From Chryseobacterium bernardetii (GTDB lineage: Bacteria > Bacteroidota > Bacteroidia > Flavobacteriales > Weeksellaceae): a DNA stretch of 64,000 nt. Shown one piece after another: positions 36,178 through 44,910 of the stretch. Each line of letters starts with the position of its first letter. The stretch's first letter is position 1. The DNA is taken from the NCBI RefSeq assembly GCF_003815975.1, contig NZ_CP033932.1, forward strand, positions 2,147,001-2,211,000, read 5' to 3'. The position numbers and the translations under genes were made by a program. The notes beneath the pieces are model-generated. The model had not been told where the DNA came from, ran no database searches, and worked only from the letters and a program-made list of their open reading frames with translations.

Positions 36178-38352
36178 TTAGTTTTGCATGAGACCGGCAT
36201 TTTTCAATTTTAATAATAAGCTGTTAAAATCATTACGAAGACTAGCAACGTCAGTTGCAGCCGATTCAACCTGATTGTTTGATTTGATCATGGGTAAATT
36301 AATCATCATCGGTTGATTGTTAGTATCATAAGGTTCTGAAATTTTTACCGGAAAATCATCAGTATAATTTCCTAATACTTCAATAGCGATGTCAAGAGCC
36401 CATAATTGATTAAGTGAATCTGAACTGCTTTGAGTAAAAGTAAGCGTTGCTTTGTTGTTTTTAATATAGATACCCGTGGAAACCGGAAGTTTCTTAAAAT
36501 CATCCAGAGTCCCCGTATAGCTGATAGGTTTTACATCTGAAAAAGAAATGATTTCTTCTTTTACCTGCGTTGAATCCGTTTCATACCAGTATCCTTTAGT
36601 TGTTACTTTAAGATAAAGCTCCCTGGCTTCAAATGCACTTGTAAAGTTATCAAAAGTAATGTCCACATATTTTCCCGATTCAATCCTGTTCAGTTGGAAA
36701 CTTTTTACAAGTTTGTCACCTTTACTTCTGTGAGAAGTAAAAACCATTTTATTCATTCCGGGAATTTCAATTTTATTGTTATAAGCCTTCTTAAAAAAGC
36801 CTTCATAATTCGTATAATAGGTACTTCCTGGTTGCATAGAGGTATTGGTAATGAACTCCGGAGTATTATGGAATGTGTTGTCATAAAATTCCAACTCTCT
36901 GTCAGCTGGGCCATGGAAAAACAGGAAAGTCCCTTTTGAAGCAATATTGATGAATGTATTTTTAAATACCCTTACTCCATTCTTTACATTTCCAATATTC
37001 AAGGTTCCGGTAACTCCATCATTAATGGTTGATTTCCCGGCATCACGATAAATATAATTATCATAGACCAGTGTTTCACGACATTTTTTATTTAGAAAGT
37101 GATTAAATTCATTGTCTAAGGTGAATTGAAAAGGATAAGAAGGAGATAGATAAATTCTGTTACCGTAAAAATGTTCACCTCCTCCGCTAAGTCTGATTGT
37201 GGAATCGTAAAAGTTATTATTGTATATAGTATTATTGCAGCTTAGACCATATTCATCAGGTGCTACAAATATTCCATTATTTTTGAAAACACAGTTTACA
37301 ACGTTGGCATCCCGTGTTCCAAGATGAAGCGAAAGCCCGGTATTATTGTTGTCTTCAAACAAAACACCATCCACAACAGTATCAATACTGCCTCTTCCAA
37401 AGTTAGAAGGATAACCTTCTTCAATATCAATTCCTGCTTCCGGTGATGTTCCGTAAGTTTTTCCTGTATTGGTATAGGATCCACCGATTACTTTAAATCT
37501 TTTGCTATTTACAACGGAGCTTCCCTGTCTATAGTTGTTATCTGCGTGGCAGTTTCTAAGGAGCCCATCTTCGTTCCAGTTATTGGCATTAATATCATCT
37601 GAAGAAATAAAAAAGCCATCCATACAACAATTATCAGATCTGCAATCGAGTAACTCATATCTTTGTGATGAGCTTACTTTAAAACCAGATTGATTATTAT
37701 ATTGATGTGGATCCCCACCGTCCGGCTTTCTGTCATTTTTAGAGCCATCGTAGTTAAGATTTTCTACTTTAAAATTCTTACATCGGATAAATTCAAAACC
37801 ACGCATGTTGGTAATTGGCGGATTACCGGGATGAGCCTTTACCAACGCTCCGTTACCATAGATGGTAAAATCTGATTTATCTGTAAAACTGAAAAAAAGT
37901 TCAGGTCCTATATTGCTTTCTCTATTTTCTCCTCCAATATATTCAGTTGCTCCTGTTTTAGGATTTGTACCCAGTGCATATCTTTCTGTAAAACTGCCGT
38001 CTCCCTGCATATATTTTGCATTTTCAAATCTTACAATAAAATCTTTCTGAGGAAGAAAAGAAATCATTCTTCTGATGGCGGGTGCATCATTAGTGATCCC
38101 ATCACCTACAGCCCCAAATCTTTTTACGTATACCGTTCGGTTGACCAGCCATTCTAAATCTGCGTAGTAATCACTATTCTTTTGTCTGTATATAATCCCA
38201 TCGGCCTTTGCAGGGTTCATTAATGATCCATCATGCCATACAGTTACTTTTTTGAAATTCACATTTTCACCAGTGAAACTGTCTACCAACTGCACTAAAT
38301 TATCATTGGGGTAAGAGCTTCCTGTTGCGAAAAAATCATTGGTGTAAATCAT
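36178..38352 (-). CDS. Right-handed beta-helix (pectate-lyase-3 fold) protein
   Basis: A 724-aa protein with the tail-spike/pectate-lyase-3 opening motif VKRFGAVGDGITNDAPAI near residue 85. A long parallel beta-helix follows with repeats such as NFKVENLNYDGS, CRSDNCCMDGFFISSDD, DTVVDGVLFEDNNNTGLSLH and VVNCVFKNNGI, and a beta domain and short coiled C-terminus (VASLRNDFNSLLLKLKNAGL) may trimerise it. Such proteins bind or cleave polysaccharides. There is no Sec signal at the chosen ATG, and upstream extension is unlikely because the promoter (copy C) overlaps it. No phage structural genes are near. Enzyme activity is uncertain. Confidence 0.8.
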   Translation of the reverse strand: MIYTNDFFATGSSYPNDNLVQLVDSFTGENVNFKKVTVWHDGSLMNPAKADGIIYRQKNSDYYADLEWLVNRTVYVKRFGAVGDGITNDAPAIRRMISFLPQKDFIVRFENAKYMQGDGSFTERYALGTNPKTGATEYIGGENRESNIGPELFFSFTDKSDFTIYGNGALVKAHPGNPPITNMRGFEFIRCKNFKVENLNYDGSKNDRKPDGGDPHQYNNQSGFKVSSSQRYELLDCRSDNCCMDGFFISSDDINANNWNEDGLLRNCHADNNYRQGSSVVNSKRFKVIGGSYTNTGKTYGTSPEAGIDIEEGYPSNFGRGSIDTVVDGVLFEDNNNTGLSLHLGTRDANVVNCVFKNNGIFVAPDEYGLSCNNTIYNNNFYDSTIRLSGGGEHFYGNRIYLSPSYPFQFTLDNEFNHFLNKKCRETLVYDNYIYRDAGKSTINDGVTGTLNIGNVKNGVRVFKNTFINIASKGTFLFFHGPADRELEFYDNTFHNTPEFITNTSMQPGSTYYTNYEGFFKKAYNNKIEIPGMNKMVFTSHRSKGDKLVKSFQLNRIESGKYVDITFDNFTSAFEARELYLKVTTKGYWYETDSTQVKEEIISFSDVKPISYTGTLDDFKKLPVSTGIYIKNNKATLTFTQSSSDSLNQLWALDIAIEVLGNYTDDFPVKISEPYDTNNQPMMINLPMIKSNNQVESAATDVASLRNDFNSLLLKLKNAGLMQN

Positions 38353-38428
38353 TGTTTTTTGTCTTTTGGTATTGTTATTTAATGATAGATGTAACAAATT
38401 CTTGAAAGATTTTTGTTTTGATCTATGA

Positions 38429-38467
38429 CAAAAATAATAGACCAATACGACAGAACTCGACGTATTT
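38429..38467 (-). promoter_or_regulatory. Shared promoter element, copy C
   Basis: The minus strand reads AATACGTCGAGTTCTGTCG, exactly 11 bases, then TATTTTTG followed by TCATA. It drives the beta-helix gene with a leader of about 70 bases. Confidence 0.65.
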
Positions 38468-38514
38468 TTTGTAAAGTCTTTTACAACTTTGTAAAGACCT
38501 TTTTTATATTTATT

Positions 38515-39324
38515 CTAATTGTGTTTCTTTCCGTAAGGAATATTCCATACCACATCTGCTGCCAGATAATGTACCCCGCCATTATGAATACTGTTGCTGC
38601 CTCTTATCAGATCATCCATATAACCAATATCTACTGTGAAAGGAGAATTCGGAATATTGAACATATAATAGGCTGCGAGCCGTAATTCCCGATATTCAAA
38701 AGAATTCCAGTGCCGGTCATGTTCGTTGAGGTGGCTGATGGAGAATAATGCTTCAGCACTCAATGCCAGTTTCTGATTGTTTTTCGGAGATAACTTATAG
38801 GTCAGCTGAGTTTTCATACGGGTTCTCAACTGAAAATCTTCATCCACTTTATGAAAATCAGCATCGAAGAACTTTCTGAATTCCTGGCGGACCGTATTTT
38901 TAAGCTTTAGTTTGTTCCCGAAATCAAAAGTGTAGGCATATCTCCCATACATCCTGAATTCCTGTTCTATACCCTCTTTATCATAAGGAGCTACTTTCTC
39001 ATATTCAGGCTGTCTGCGGTAGCTTAGTGCATAACTGTATTGCTGATGAGGAGCAAAAGAATGGTAAAATTCGTGATTCAATACGAAAATAGCCTGTTTG
39101 GCAAACAGATTATCATGATCCGGGCTGCTTTTACGTCCAATAGCAATATAACTCATGGTTTGTTTTTTTCCTAAAGAATCAAGGTTACGCTTTACACCAA
39201 AAGCTGACCAAAATGCGGTATTGGCATCACCTAACCCCGGAGGGCTGATCTGTGCTTTTACCAGACTTCTCACACAACCTGTTATGCTTAATATGATAAG
39301 GATTTTTTTGATACCGGACATCAT
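38515..39324 (-). CDS. DUF2490 family protein
   Basis: A 269-aa exported protein (signal peptide ending near VKAQ) of the DUF2490 type, predicted to be an outer-membrane beta-barrel with alternating strands such as FRMYGRYAYTFDFGNKLKLK, LRTRMKTQLTYKLS, SFEYRELRLAAYYMF and FTVDIGYMDD. Function is not established for the family. Two ATG codons lie side by side at the start. It ends 163 bases before the beta-helix start with the shared promoter between, so it is separately transcribed. Confidence 0.75.
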   Translation of the reverse strand: MMSGIKKILIILSITGCVRSLVKAQISPPGLGDANTAFWSAFGVKRNLDSLGKKQTMSYIAIGRKSSPDHDNLFAKQAIFVLNHEFYHSFAPHQQYSYALSYRRQPEYEKVAPYDKEGIEQEFRMYGRYAYTFDFGNKLKLKNTVRQEFRKFFDADFHKVDEDFQLRTRMKTQLTYKLSPKNNQKLALSAEALFSISHLNEHDRHWNSFEYRELRLAAYYMFNIPNSPFTVDIGYMDDLIRGSNSIHNGGVHYLAADVVWNIPYGKKHN

Positions 39325-39413
39325 GAAAATTGCTTTATTATTAATGTTAACATCTGCAATATCATAACATCAGATAAATACCAGCGATACGCAGAAAATA
39401 TATTTTGTCATAA

Positions 39414-39421
39414 CAAAATTA
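39414..39421 (-). promoter_or_regulatory. Possible -7 box for the DUF2490 gene
   Basis: The minus strand reads TAATTTTG, a TAnnTTTG match about 90 bases upstream of the ATG. No -33 partner at normal spacing. Confidence 0.3.
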
Positions 39422-39545
39422 TAAGGCTTTATGAATAGAATGTTTATTCAAAAATCTTAAATGCTGTTTAAAAACATGACAAAATAAACACATGATTTAG
39501 GAAAGATTTGGGAATAGCAATAATTGATAAGAATGGATTTAACTT

Positions 39546-40457
39546 TTATTCAATTCCAATTTTTCCCTTTGAACAGTCAATGTAAATGTTGTGATTTAAA
39601 AAGATCCTGTTTCCCAGCATTCCGGACATTCCTGAAAATTTCATTAACATATATTGACTTTTGGAAAATCCTTCCACATAAGTTACTGCATTCAATGGAA
39701 GGTTTTTGTTCTTAAAACGGATGGTATCATGCATTTTTGCAGTATAAGCTGTTAAAAGAGCGGGTCTCGACTGAGCTTTTTCTATTTTAACCTTTGAAGT
39801 TGGTAATTTTAAATTTTCCCAGTTTTCTTTACTGGTCAATAATTCATAAGCACTGGTACCGGAATCATACAGGAACTTTTCATTCTTACCGTTAAGGCTT
39901 CCTTGAATAATGATTTTTCTTTTCTTAAATTTAAAATCAATAAGATTGTCCTTAAACTCATCAGGTTCTTTGGATAGGTTGAAAACAATATGATGCTCTC
40001 TGAAATTAATCAGTGTTCTTCTGTCTTCAAGTATATCAGCGCCAAGGGTCCCGATGATTTTAACAGGGGTATTTTTCTCTGAAGTTCCTGTGTTGGATAT
40101 TTTAATCTTTCCGGACGTAATTCTGGTTTTACCAATAAAAAATGTGGCAGCTGCCCGTTCATTTTTGAGGGTTACCTCCCTTAATTGTGCAGCAGCTTTA
40201 CTGTAAAACTCCGTATAAACAGCTCCCGTATCAAATTGAAGATAGTAAATGGCTGTATCTTTAGGAAAGAGAATCGGAACGAGCAGGGCATTTTTATCTT
40301 TTCCGGTCCATATGATAGGAACAGCTCCGCTTTCATTTTCTATCGTTAAATAATTCTTTTCTGGAGTGAATTTGTGTTCAAAATAGACGTATCCGACTGT
40401 TCCTGTAATGATGATAAGGATTAAAACTGTAAAGATAATTCTCTTGATTATTTTCAT
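39546..40457 (-). CDS. Retropepsin-like aspartic protease domain protein
   Basis: A 303-aa protein with one N-terminal membrane segment (residues 5-25) and two copies of an aspartic-protease-like lobe. D76-T-G-A follows a hydrophobic strand (YLQFDTGAV), LGADIL lies near residue 140, and a second YDSGTSAYEL near residue 198 precedes a final MLGNRIF. The paired D(T/S)G motifs suggest a pseudo-symmetric, possibly active enzyme facing the periplasm. The substrate is unknown. It lies 86 bases downstream of the HTH-membrane gene on the same strand. Confidence 0.72.
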   Translation of the reverse strand: MKIIKRIIFTVLILIIITGTVGYVYFEHKFTPEKNYLTIENESGAVPIIWTGKDKNALLVPILFPKDTAIYYLQFDTGAVYTEFYSKAAAQLREVTLKNERAAATFFIGKTRITSGKIKISNTGTSEKNTPVKIIGTLGADILEDRRTLINFREHHIVFNLSKEPDEFKDNLIDFKFKKRKIIIQGSLNGKNEKFLYDSGTSAYELLTSKENWENLKLPTSKVKIEKAQSRPALLTAYTAKMHDTIRFKNKNLPLNAVTYVEGFSKSQYMLMKFSGMSGMLGNRIFLNHNIYIDCSKGKIGIE

Positions 40458-40543
40458 GCTGTTTTTTGTACAAGGTTCGGAAATCCTTTACTTTTTTAGC
40501 ATAAAAAATGGACGACAATTTTACGACATTTCAGTATGTCTTA

Positions 40544-41086
40544 TTATAGGAAATTGATTTTCAGTTTAATACTTAAATCCTGTGTTTTGTTCAGGCTGAT
40601 TCCATTATTGATGATAATGAATAATTTTAAAAATAAAAAGAGAACCAATGGAATCATGAAAAGCGGGAATGTGAAAGTAAATAGCTTTTGAATAAACGGA
40701 CTGATAATCATTAAGACAGAAAAAATAACAGATACGATAATCTGGATACAGACAATACTTTTCCCCAGTTCTCTGTTTTTCAGATCTGTTGTTTTGTAGG
40801 TTAAAATAGCAGGAAGAATAATGCCGCCATACGGAATTAGGAGTCCGGCCAGGGCTGATAAATTTATTCTTTTAGCCCGCTGGATATTAATCTCTTCTTT
40901 TTTACTGATAACCAGTTCTTCCGGTTGGGTATTCAAAGTTTGTGCAAGTGCTTTTAAAGTAAAACCTTTTAAGATACTTCCAGCTTCAATCCTCTGAACT
41001 GTCCTAAGGGAAAGTCCTGACTTTTCAGCAAGCTCATTTTGGGTCATATTCATTTTCTCTCTCAAAATTTTAACCCTGTTTTCCAT
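40544..41086 (-). CDS. HTH (XRE) protein with DUF4870-like membrane domain
   Basis: A 180-aa protein. Residues 4-60 form a clear Cro/CI-type helix-turn-helix (LREKMNMTQNELAEKSGLSL, RTVQRIEAGS). Residues 70-165 hold about four membrane helices with PYGGIILPAILTYKT, as in DUF4870-type domains. It would be a membrane-bound DNA-binding regulator. Downstream on the same strand is the retropepsin-like membrane protein, so the two may form a unit; a protease controlling a membrane-held regulator is possible but not shown. Confidence 0.78.
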   Translation of the reverse strand: MENRVKILREKMNMTQNELAEKSGLSLRTVQRIEAGSILKGFTLKALAQTLNTQPEELVISKKEEINIQRAKRINLSALAGLLIPYGGIILPAILTYKTTDLKNRELGKSIVCIQIIVSVIFSVLMIISPFIQKLFTFTFPLFMIPLVLFLFLKLFIIINNGISLNKTQDLSIKLKINFL

Positions 41087-41434
41087 GATCTGATCGTTAT
41101 AACTGTTGTGCTAATTTAGTAAAAAAGAAGTGTTAATAATAAGTACGGATATAGTATGATGGATTGTGGATAACTTGTTAGTAAAATGTGGAAAAAGTTT
41201 ACAGTCATATTTAATTATATATAAACCTTCTTGAATAAAGGATTTTAATAATAAACACGAAATAAATGTTGGTATAATTTTTATCCGGAACAGAAGTTTT
41301 AGGATGTTCTGCTGGCCATCAAAAAGATGATTTTTATTTCTTTATTTAGAATAATTCAAATTAATATTGCAGGGAAGTTTGTTTATCCTTTATTTTGCAC
41401 TTTATTTATAATTATTTTAAATAAGGCTGAAAAA
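41087..41434. other. 348-bp gap before the TonB receptor
   Basis: AT-rich. It must hold the divergent promoters of the HTH-membrane gene and the receptor gene. A TATTTTG near 41391 is one base short of the -7 consensus. No gene is seen, although an open frame extends the receptor upstream to 41327. Confidence 0.4.
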
Positions 41435-43903
41435 ATGATAAGATCAAGTGAATGTGAGCTTCTGATGAAGTCAATCAACCATGTCTATGACACTGAGCAG
41501 AATGCTCTAACAGATAAAATAAATCAATGGCTGAAGCCATTTCTTATTTTCTTTTTTTCCTTGATAACTATAGCCCAACTATCTGCACAGGATCTTCAGG
41601 GTGAAATCATCGGTAAGGTCAATATGGTAGACGGACAGCCTTTAAGGTCAATATCCGTTTCACTGTTGGAGGCAGATCGTCAAACCCTTACAGATGATGA
41701 TGGGAATTATCGTTTTACCAATATCAAGGCAGGTTCCTATACTGTAAAATTGCAAATCCTCGGATCTGAAGAAATACGTATTCCTGTTGAGGTAAAAGCC
41801 GGGGAAAGTGCAGTATTAGACTATCAGCTGACCAAAGAAAATATTCAGGCAATACAGGAAGTGGTCATTATGAAAAATATCAACAGATTTTCCAAGAAAG
41901 AAAGCGGATTCGTTGCAAGGCTTCCCTTAAAGAACCTGGAAAATCCGCAGGTGTATAATACGGTAACTAAAGAGCTTTTTCAGGAGCAGGTTGCTGTAGA
42001 CCTTGGCAGTATTTCTAAAAACGTACCGGGAGCAGGTGTTCCAATGATTGCCAATCAGGGAAGGGTGACATTTCGCTCAAGAGGATTTGAAACAGAGCCT
42101 AATGCAAGAAATGGAGTGGCAGGAGCAGCTTTTTCAGTGATTGATCCTGTTAACCTGGAACGTATTGAAGCTATTAAAGGTCCTTCCGCAACTTTATTTG
42201 GGAAAAGTGTAGCAAGCAGCTATGGTGGTGTTTATAACCGTGTGACGAAAAAACCTTATAACAAATTTGGTGGTGAAGTAGGATATGTTGGCGGAAGCTG
42301 GGATTATAACCGGTTAACAGTAGATGTAAATACCCCGGTTAATAAAGACAGAACAGCGCTTTTCCGTCTCAATGCAGCTGGAACTTTTGAAAAAAGCTTT
42401 CAGGATCTGGGTTTTACCAATTCATTGGCCATTGCGCCAAGTTTTTCCTATCAGATCAATGACCGTATGTCGCTTCTTTTGGATGTAGAGTTTAATCAGG
42501 CAAAAGGAACTTCAGTAGTTCGTTTTAATCCTTATACCGGAAGTAATAAAACGCAGTCTATTGCAGATATGAAGTTTCCTTACTATAAAAATTTCCTGGG
42601 TGATGATCTCGCATATGAAACACAGATGATGAATATCTTTGCCCAACTCAATTATAAAGTATCAGAAAACTGGACTTCCCAAACAATTATATCACGGGCA
42701 AGATCAACCATCAATGGGTATATTTCCGCGATTAACGGGAAAACAGATTCTACGGCAAGTGCTCAGGTGATGGTAGGAACTACTTCGTTTATTGCTACGA
42801 ATATCCAGCAGAATTTCATCGGGGATTTTCATATCGGACGTTTTAGAAACAGAATGGTGGTAGGATTGGATTATTATAACAACTCAAATCATTTTGACCG
42901 TTATCATACTAATACCAAAGTATTCAATTTTGTTCATCCGTCTGCAGATTTCAGAGTTAACCGTAATATCATTGATGCGCTTACGGCAACTTCTGCTATG
43001 AGAAAAGAGAATAATAGTGATAATACCTATGCTGCCTATGTTTCGGATGTATTCAATATAACAGATCAGTTAATGATAATGGCCAGTTTAAGAGTAGACA
43101 GATTCCAGTTTAAAGGGGTGTATGACATTACTACAGGCCAGATAAAAGGGGGCTTAAGTAATAGTGGTACACAGGCAGGGCCTTACTCACAAACGGCGCT
43201 TTCTCCCAAGTTAGGGCTTGTTTACGAAATAGTAAAGAACAGAGTTTCCCTGTTTGGGAACTATATGAATGGTTTCAACAACGTTAGTGGAGTAGATATT
43301 AACGGAAATTCATTCAAACCGGAATATGCAAATCAGCTGGAACTAGGAGTAAAAGCAGATATTTTCAACCACAGGCTCGTAGGAACTCTAAGTTATTATA
43401 ACATCCGTGTTGATAATATTTTAAGAACCAATCCGGATGATATCAATTATTCTATACAGGATGGAACGCAATTAAGCAAAGGATTTGAAGCAGAATTAAC
43501 TGCCAATCCTTTTGAAGGACTCAATATTGTAGCGGGATATGCTTATAATGACAGTAAGTTCACAAATGCCAATCCTTCCGTTAATGGATTAAGGCCAGCG
43601 TTGTCAGGCCCCGCCAATATGTTCAATTTCTGGATCAGCTACAGGGTTTCGCAAGGTAAATTAAAAGGCCTTGGAATAGGTGGTGGTGGAAATATGGGAT
43701 CTTCTTCTTATCAGACCAATACACAAACTGCTAAAGTGATTATTCCGTCCTATACCATGTTTGATCTGGGGATCTTCTATGACCAGCCCAAATATAGAGT
43801 AGGACTGAAGTTTGATAATATTACCAATGAAAAAGCCTGGTCAGTACGTTTAACACCACAGGCACCAGCCCGTTTCTTAGGAAGCGTTTCTTTAAAATTC
43901 TAA
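41435..43903 (+). CDS. TonB-dependent siderophore-type receptor
   Basis: An outer-membrane importer. Domains in order (822-aa form): a polar N-terminal stretch, a signal-like hydrophobic segment ending QLSAQ (about residue 60), a carboxypeptidase-regulatory-like domain (GQPLRSISVSLLEADR, GNYRFTNIKAGSYTVKL), a plug (VTFRSRGFETEPNARNGVAG, then IEAIKGPSATLFG) and a beta-barrel of about 600 residues ending in RFLGSVSLKF. Plug motifs fit the siderophore receptor subfamily. The start is uncertain: ATG codons at 41435 and 41465 are both possible, and an upstream one at 41327 would make an odd extension before the signal. It is a single gene closed by a terminator. The ligand is not predictable. Confidence 0.88.
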   Translation: MIRSSECELLMKSINHVYDTEQNALTDKINQWLKPFLIFFFSLITIAQLSAQDLQGEIIGKVNMVDGQPLRSISVSLLEADRQTLTDDDGNYRFTNIKAGSYTVKLQILGSEEIRIPVEVKAGESAVLDYQLTKENIQAIQEVVIMKNINRFSKKESGFVARLPLKNLENPQVYNTVTKELFQEQVAVDLGSISKNVPGAGVPMIANQGRVTFRSRGFETEPNARNGVAGAAFSVIDPVNLERIEAIKGPSATLFGKSVASSYGGVYNRVTKKPYNKFGGEVGYVGGSWDYNRLTVDVNTPVNKDRTALFRLNAAGTFEKSFQDLGFTNSLAIAPSFSYQINDRMSLLLDVEFNQAKGTSVVRFNPYTGSNKTQSIADMKFPYYKNFLGDDLAYETQMMNIFAQLNYKVSENWTSQTIISRARSTINGYISAINGKTDSTASAQVMVGTTSFIATNIQQNFIGDFHIGRFRNRMVVGLDYYNNSNHFDRYHTNTKVFNFVHPSADFRVNRNIIDALTATSAMRKENNSDNTYAAYVSDVFNITDQLMIMASLRVDRFQFKGVYDITTGQIKGGLSNSGTQAGPYSQTALSPKLGLVYEIVKNRVSLFGNYMNGFNNVSGVDINGNSFKPEYANQLELGVKADIFNHRLVGTLSYYNIRVDNILRTNPDDINYSIQDGTQLSKGFEAELTANPFEGLNIVAGYAYNDSKFTNANPSVNGLRPALSGPANMFNFWISYRVSQGKLKGLGIGGGGNMGSSSYQTNTQTAKVIIPSYTMFDLGIFYDQPKYRVGLKFDNITNEKAWSVRLTPQAPARFLGSVSLKF

Positions 43904-43926
43904 AATAAGATTGAATAATTGATAAT

Positions 43927-43960
43927 AAAAAGTCCCGGGTTGTATATCCGGGACTTTTTT
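43927..43960 (+). terminator. Terminator after the receptor gene
   Basis: AAAAAGTCCCGG pairs with CCGGGACTTTTT around a 9-base loop: a strong terminator. Confidence 0.9.
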
Positions 43961-44135
43961 CATTTATAATGGCTTTTAGTGCATTATTTTATGAATGCTA
44001 CTTATTCAGTGGCCTCCTGAAATAACATCCTTTCTCCATCTTCCTGCTTCATTCAAAGACAGTATAACAAAACTGCGATATTAAAAAATACCGCAGTAGA
44101 TTTGATTATAATGATTGATTTAGAATTTATTGGTC

Positions 44136-44549
44136 TTATGCTCCTGTTCTGCACATAGCATCCCAAGTCGTCCAAAAATGAGCATTAATAGCACCAATAG
44201 GCGGATTGGTGCTGTCTGCAACAATTCCTACCATAGAAGCACAATTGGAATTACAGCCTATTTCATTATGACTTCCTGACTGCGGGGGAATTTGCCTCCA
44301 TGTCCCGGTTGAACCACTTAGTAATTCAACTTTAATTTCGAAAATCCCTGAAAGATTAGGTGTTTGGATTTGTTTTGTAGGATTATCACTTGAAATGGAA
44401 TCGCTCCAGTTTCCCTGTGAAAATGTTACCCGCCATTTGGTAATCATTTTAGCAGTATCATTTTGAGGTGAAAGATACACCCAGAACTGTGCTCCGCCTC
44501 CCAGCTGTAACTGGCCGGTTGAATTTGCATTTACGCTTGTTGATGTCAT
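44136..44549 (-). CDS. Unknown small protein
   Basis: A 137-aa protein without signal or membrane segment. It is rich in Ser, Thr, Asn, Gln and Trp (WRVTFSQGNWSDSISSD, then GSTGTWRQIPPQSGSHNE), suggesting a beta-sandwich, with four cysteines clustered in the last third (CNSNCAS and later). I do not recognise it. It stands alone between the receptor terminator and tRNA-Ser. Confidence 0.6.
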   Translation of the reverse strand: MTSTSVNANSTGQLQLGGGAQFWVYLSPQNDTAKMITKWRVTFSQGNWSDSISSDNPTKQIQTPNLSGIFEIKVELLSGSTGTWRQIPPQSGSHNEIGCNSNCASMVGIVADSTNPPIGAINAHFWTTWDAMCRTGA

Positions 44550-44748
44550 ATTAAATTGGTTTTGTGGTTATTTTATACCCCAAAGTAACGAAGAACAAAA
44601 CAGATGTTGTAGAGTATAAATGACTAATTATATATTTGGGTAGAAATACTTAGAGGAATGGAAAATTCTATTTTTTAAGATCATTCCTATTTCGTATCAA
44701 TGAAACTGATACAATAAACCAGAAAAATATGGAACTGTAATAAAAACA

Positions 44749-44773
44749 AAAAGCGCTGATTATCAGCGCTTTT
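44749..44773 (-). terminator. Terminator after tRNA-Ser
   Basis: On the minus strand AAAAGCGCTGA and TCAGCGCTTTTT form a near-perfect palindromic hairpin followed by T residues, 5 bases after the mature tRNA end. Confidence 0.85.
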
Positions 44774-44778
44774 CTTTG

Positions 44779-44865
44779 CAGAAAGGAAGGGATTCGAACC
44801 CTCGATACAGTTACCCGTATACTACCTTTCCAGGGTAGCTCCTTCAACCACTCGGACACCTTTCT
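44779..44865 (-). tRNA. tRNA-Ser (anticodon GGA)
   Basis: An 87-base gene. The acceptor stem AGAAAGG/CCTTTCT is fully paired, the D arm is TCC...GGA, and the anticodon stem CTACC/GGTAG encloses CTGGAAA with anticodon GGA. The long class II variable arm (ATAC/GTAT) is typical of serine tRNA, and the T arm contains GTTCGAAT. The discriminator is G and CCA is not encoded. It reads serine UCC/UCU codons. Confidence 0.96.
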
Positions 44866-44910
44866 TTTTGAGATTGCAAAAATAAACTATTTTCTTTAAA
44901 TACCAAATTT

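Noticed and set aside
44668..44859. Open frame of 63 codons on the minus strand
   Set aside because: It is read through the tRNA-Ser gene and its terminator.
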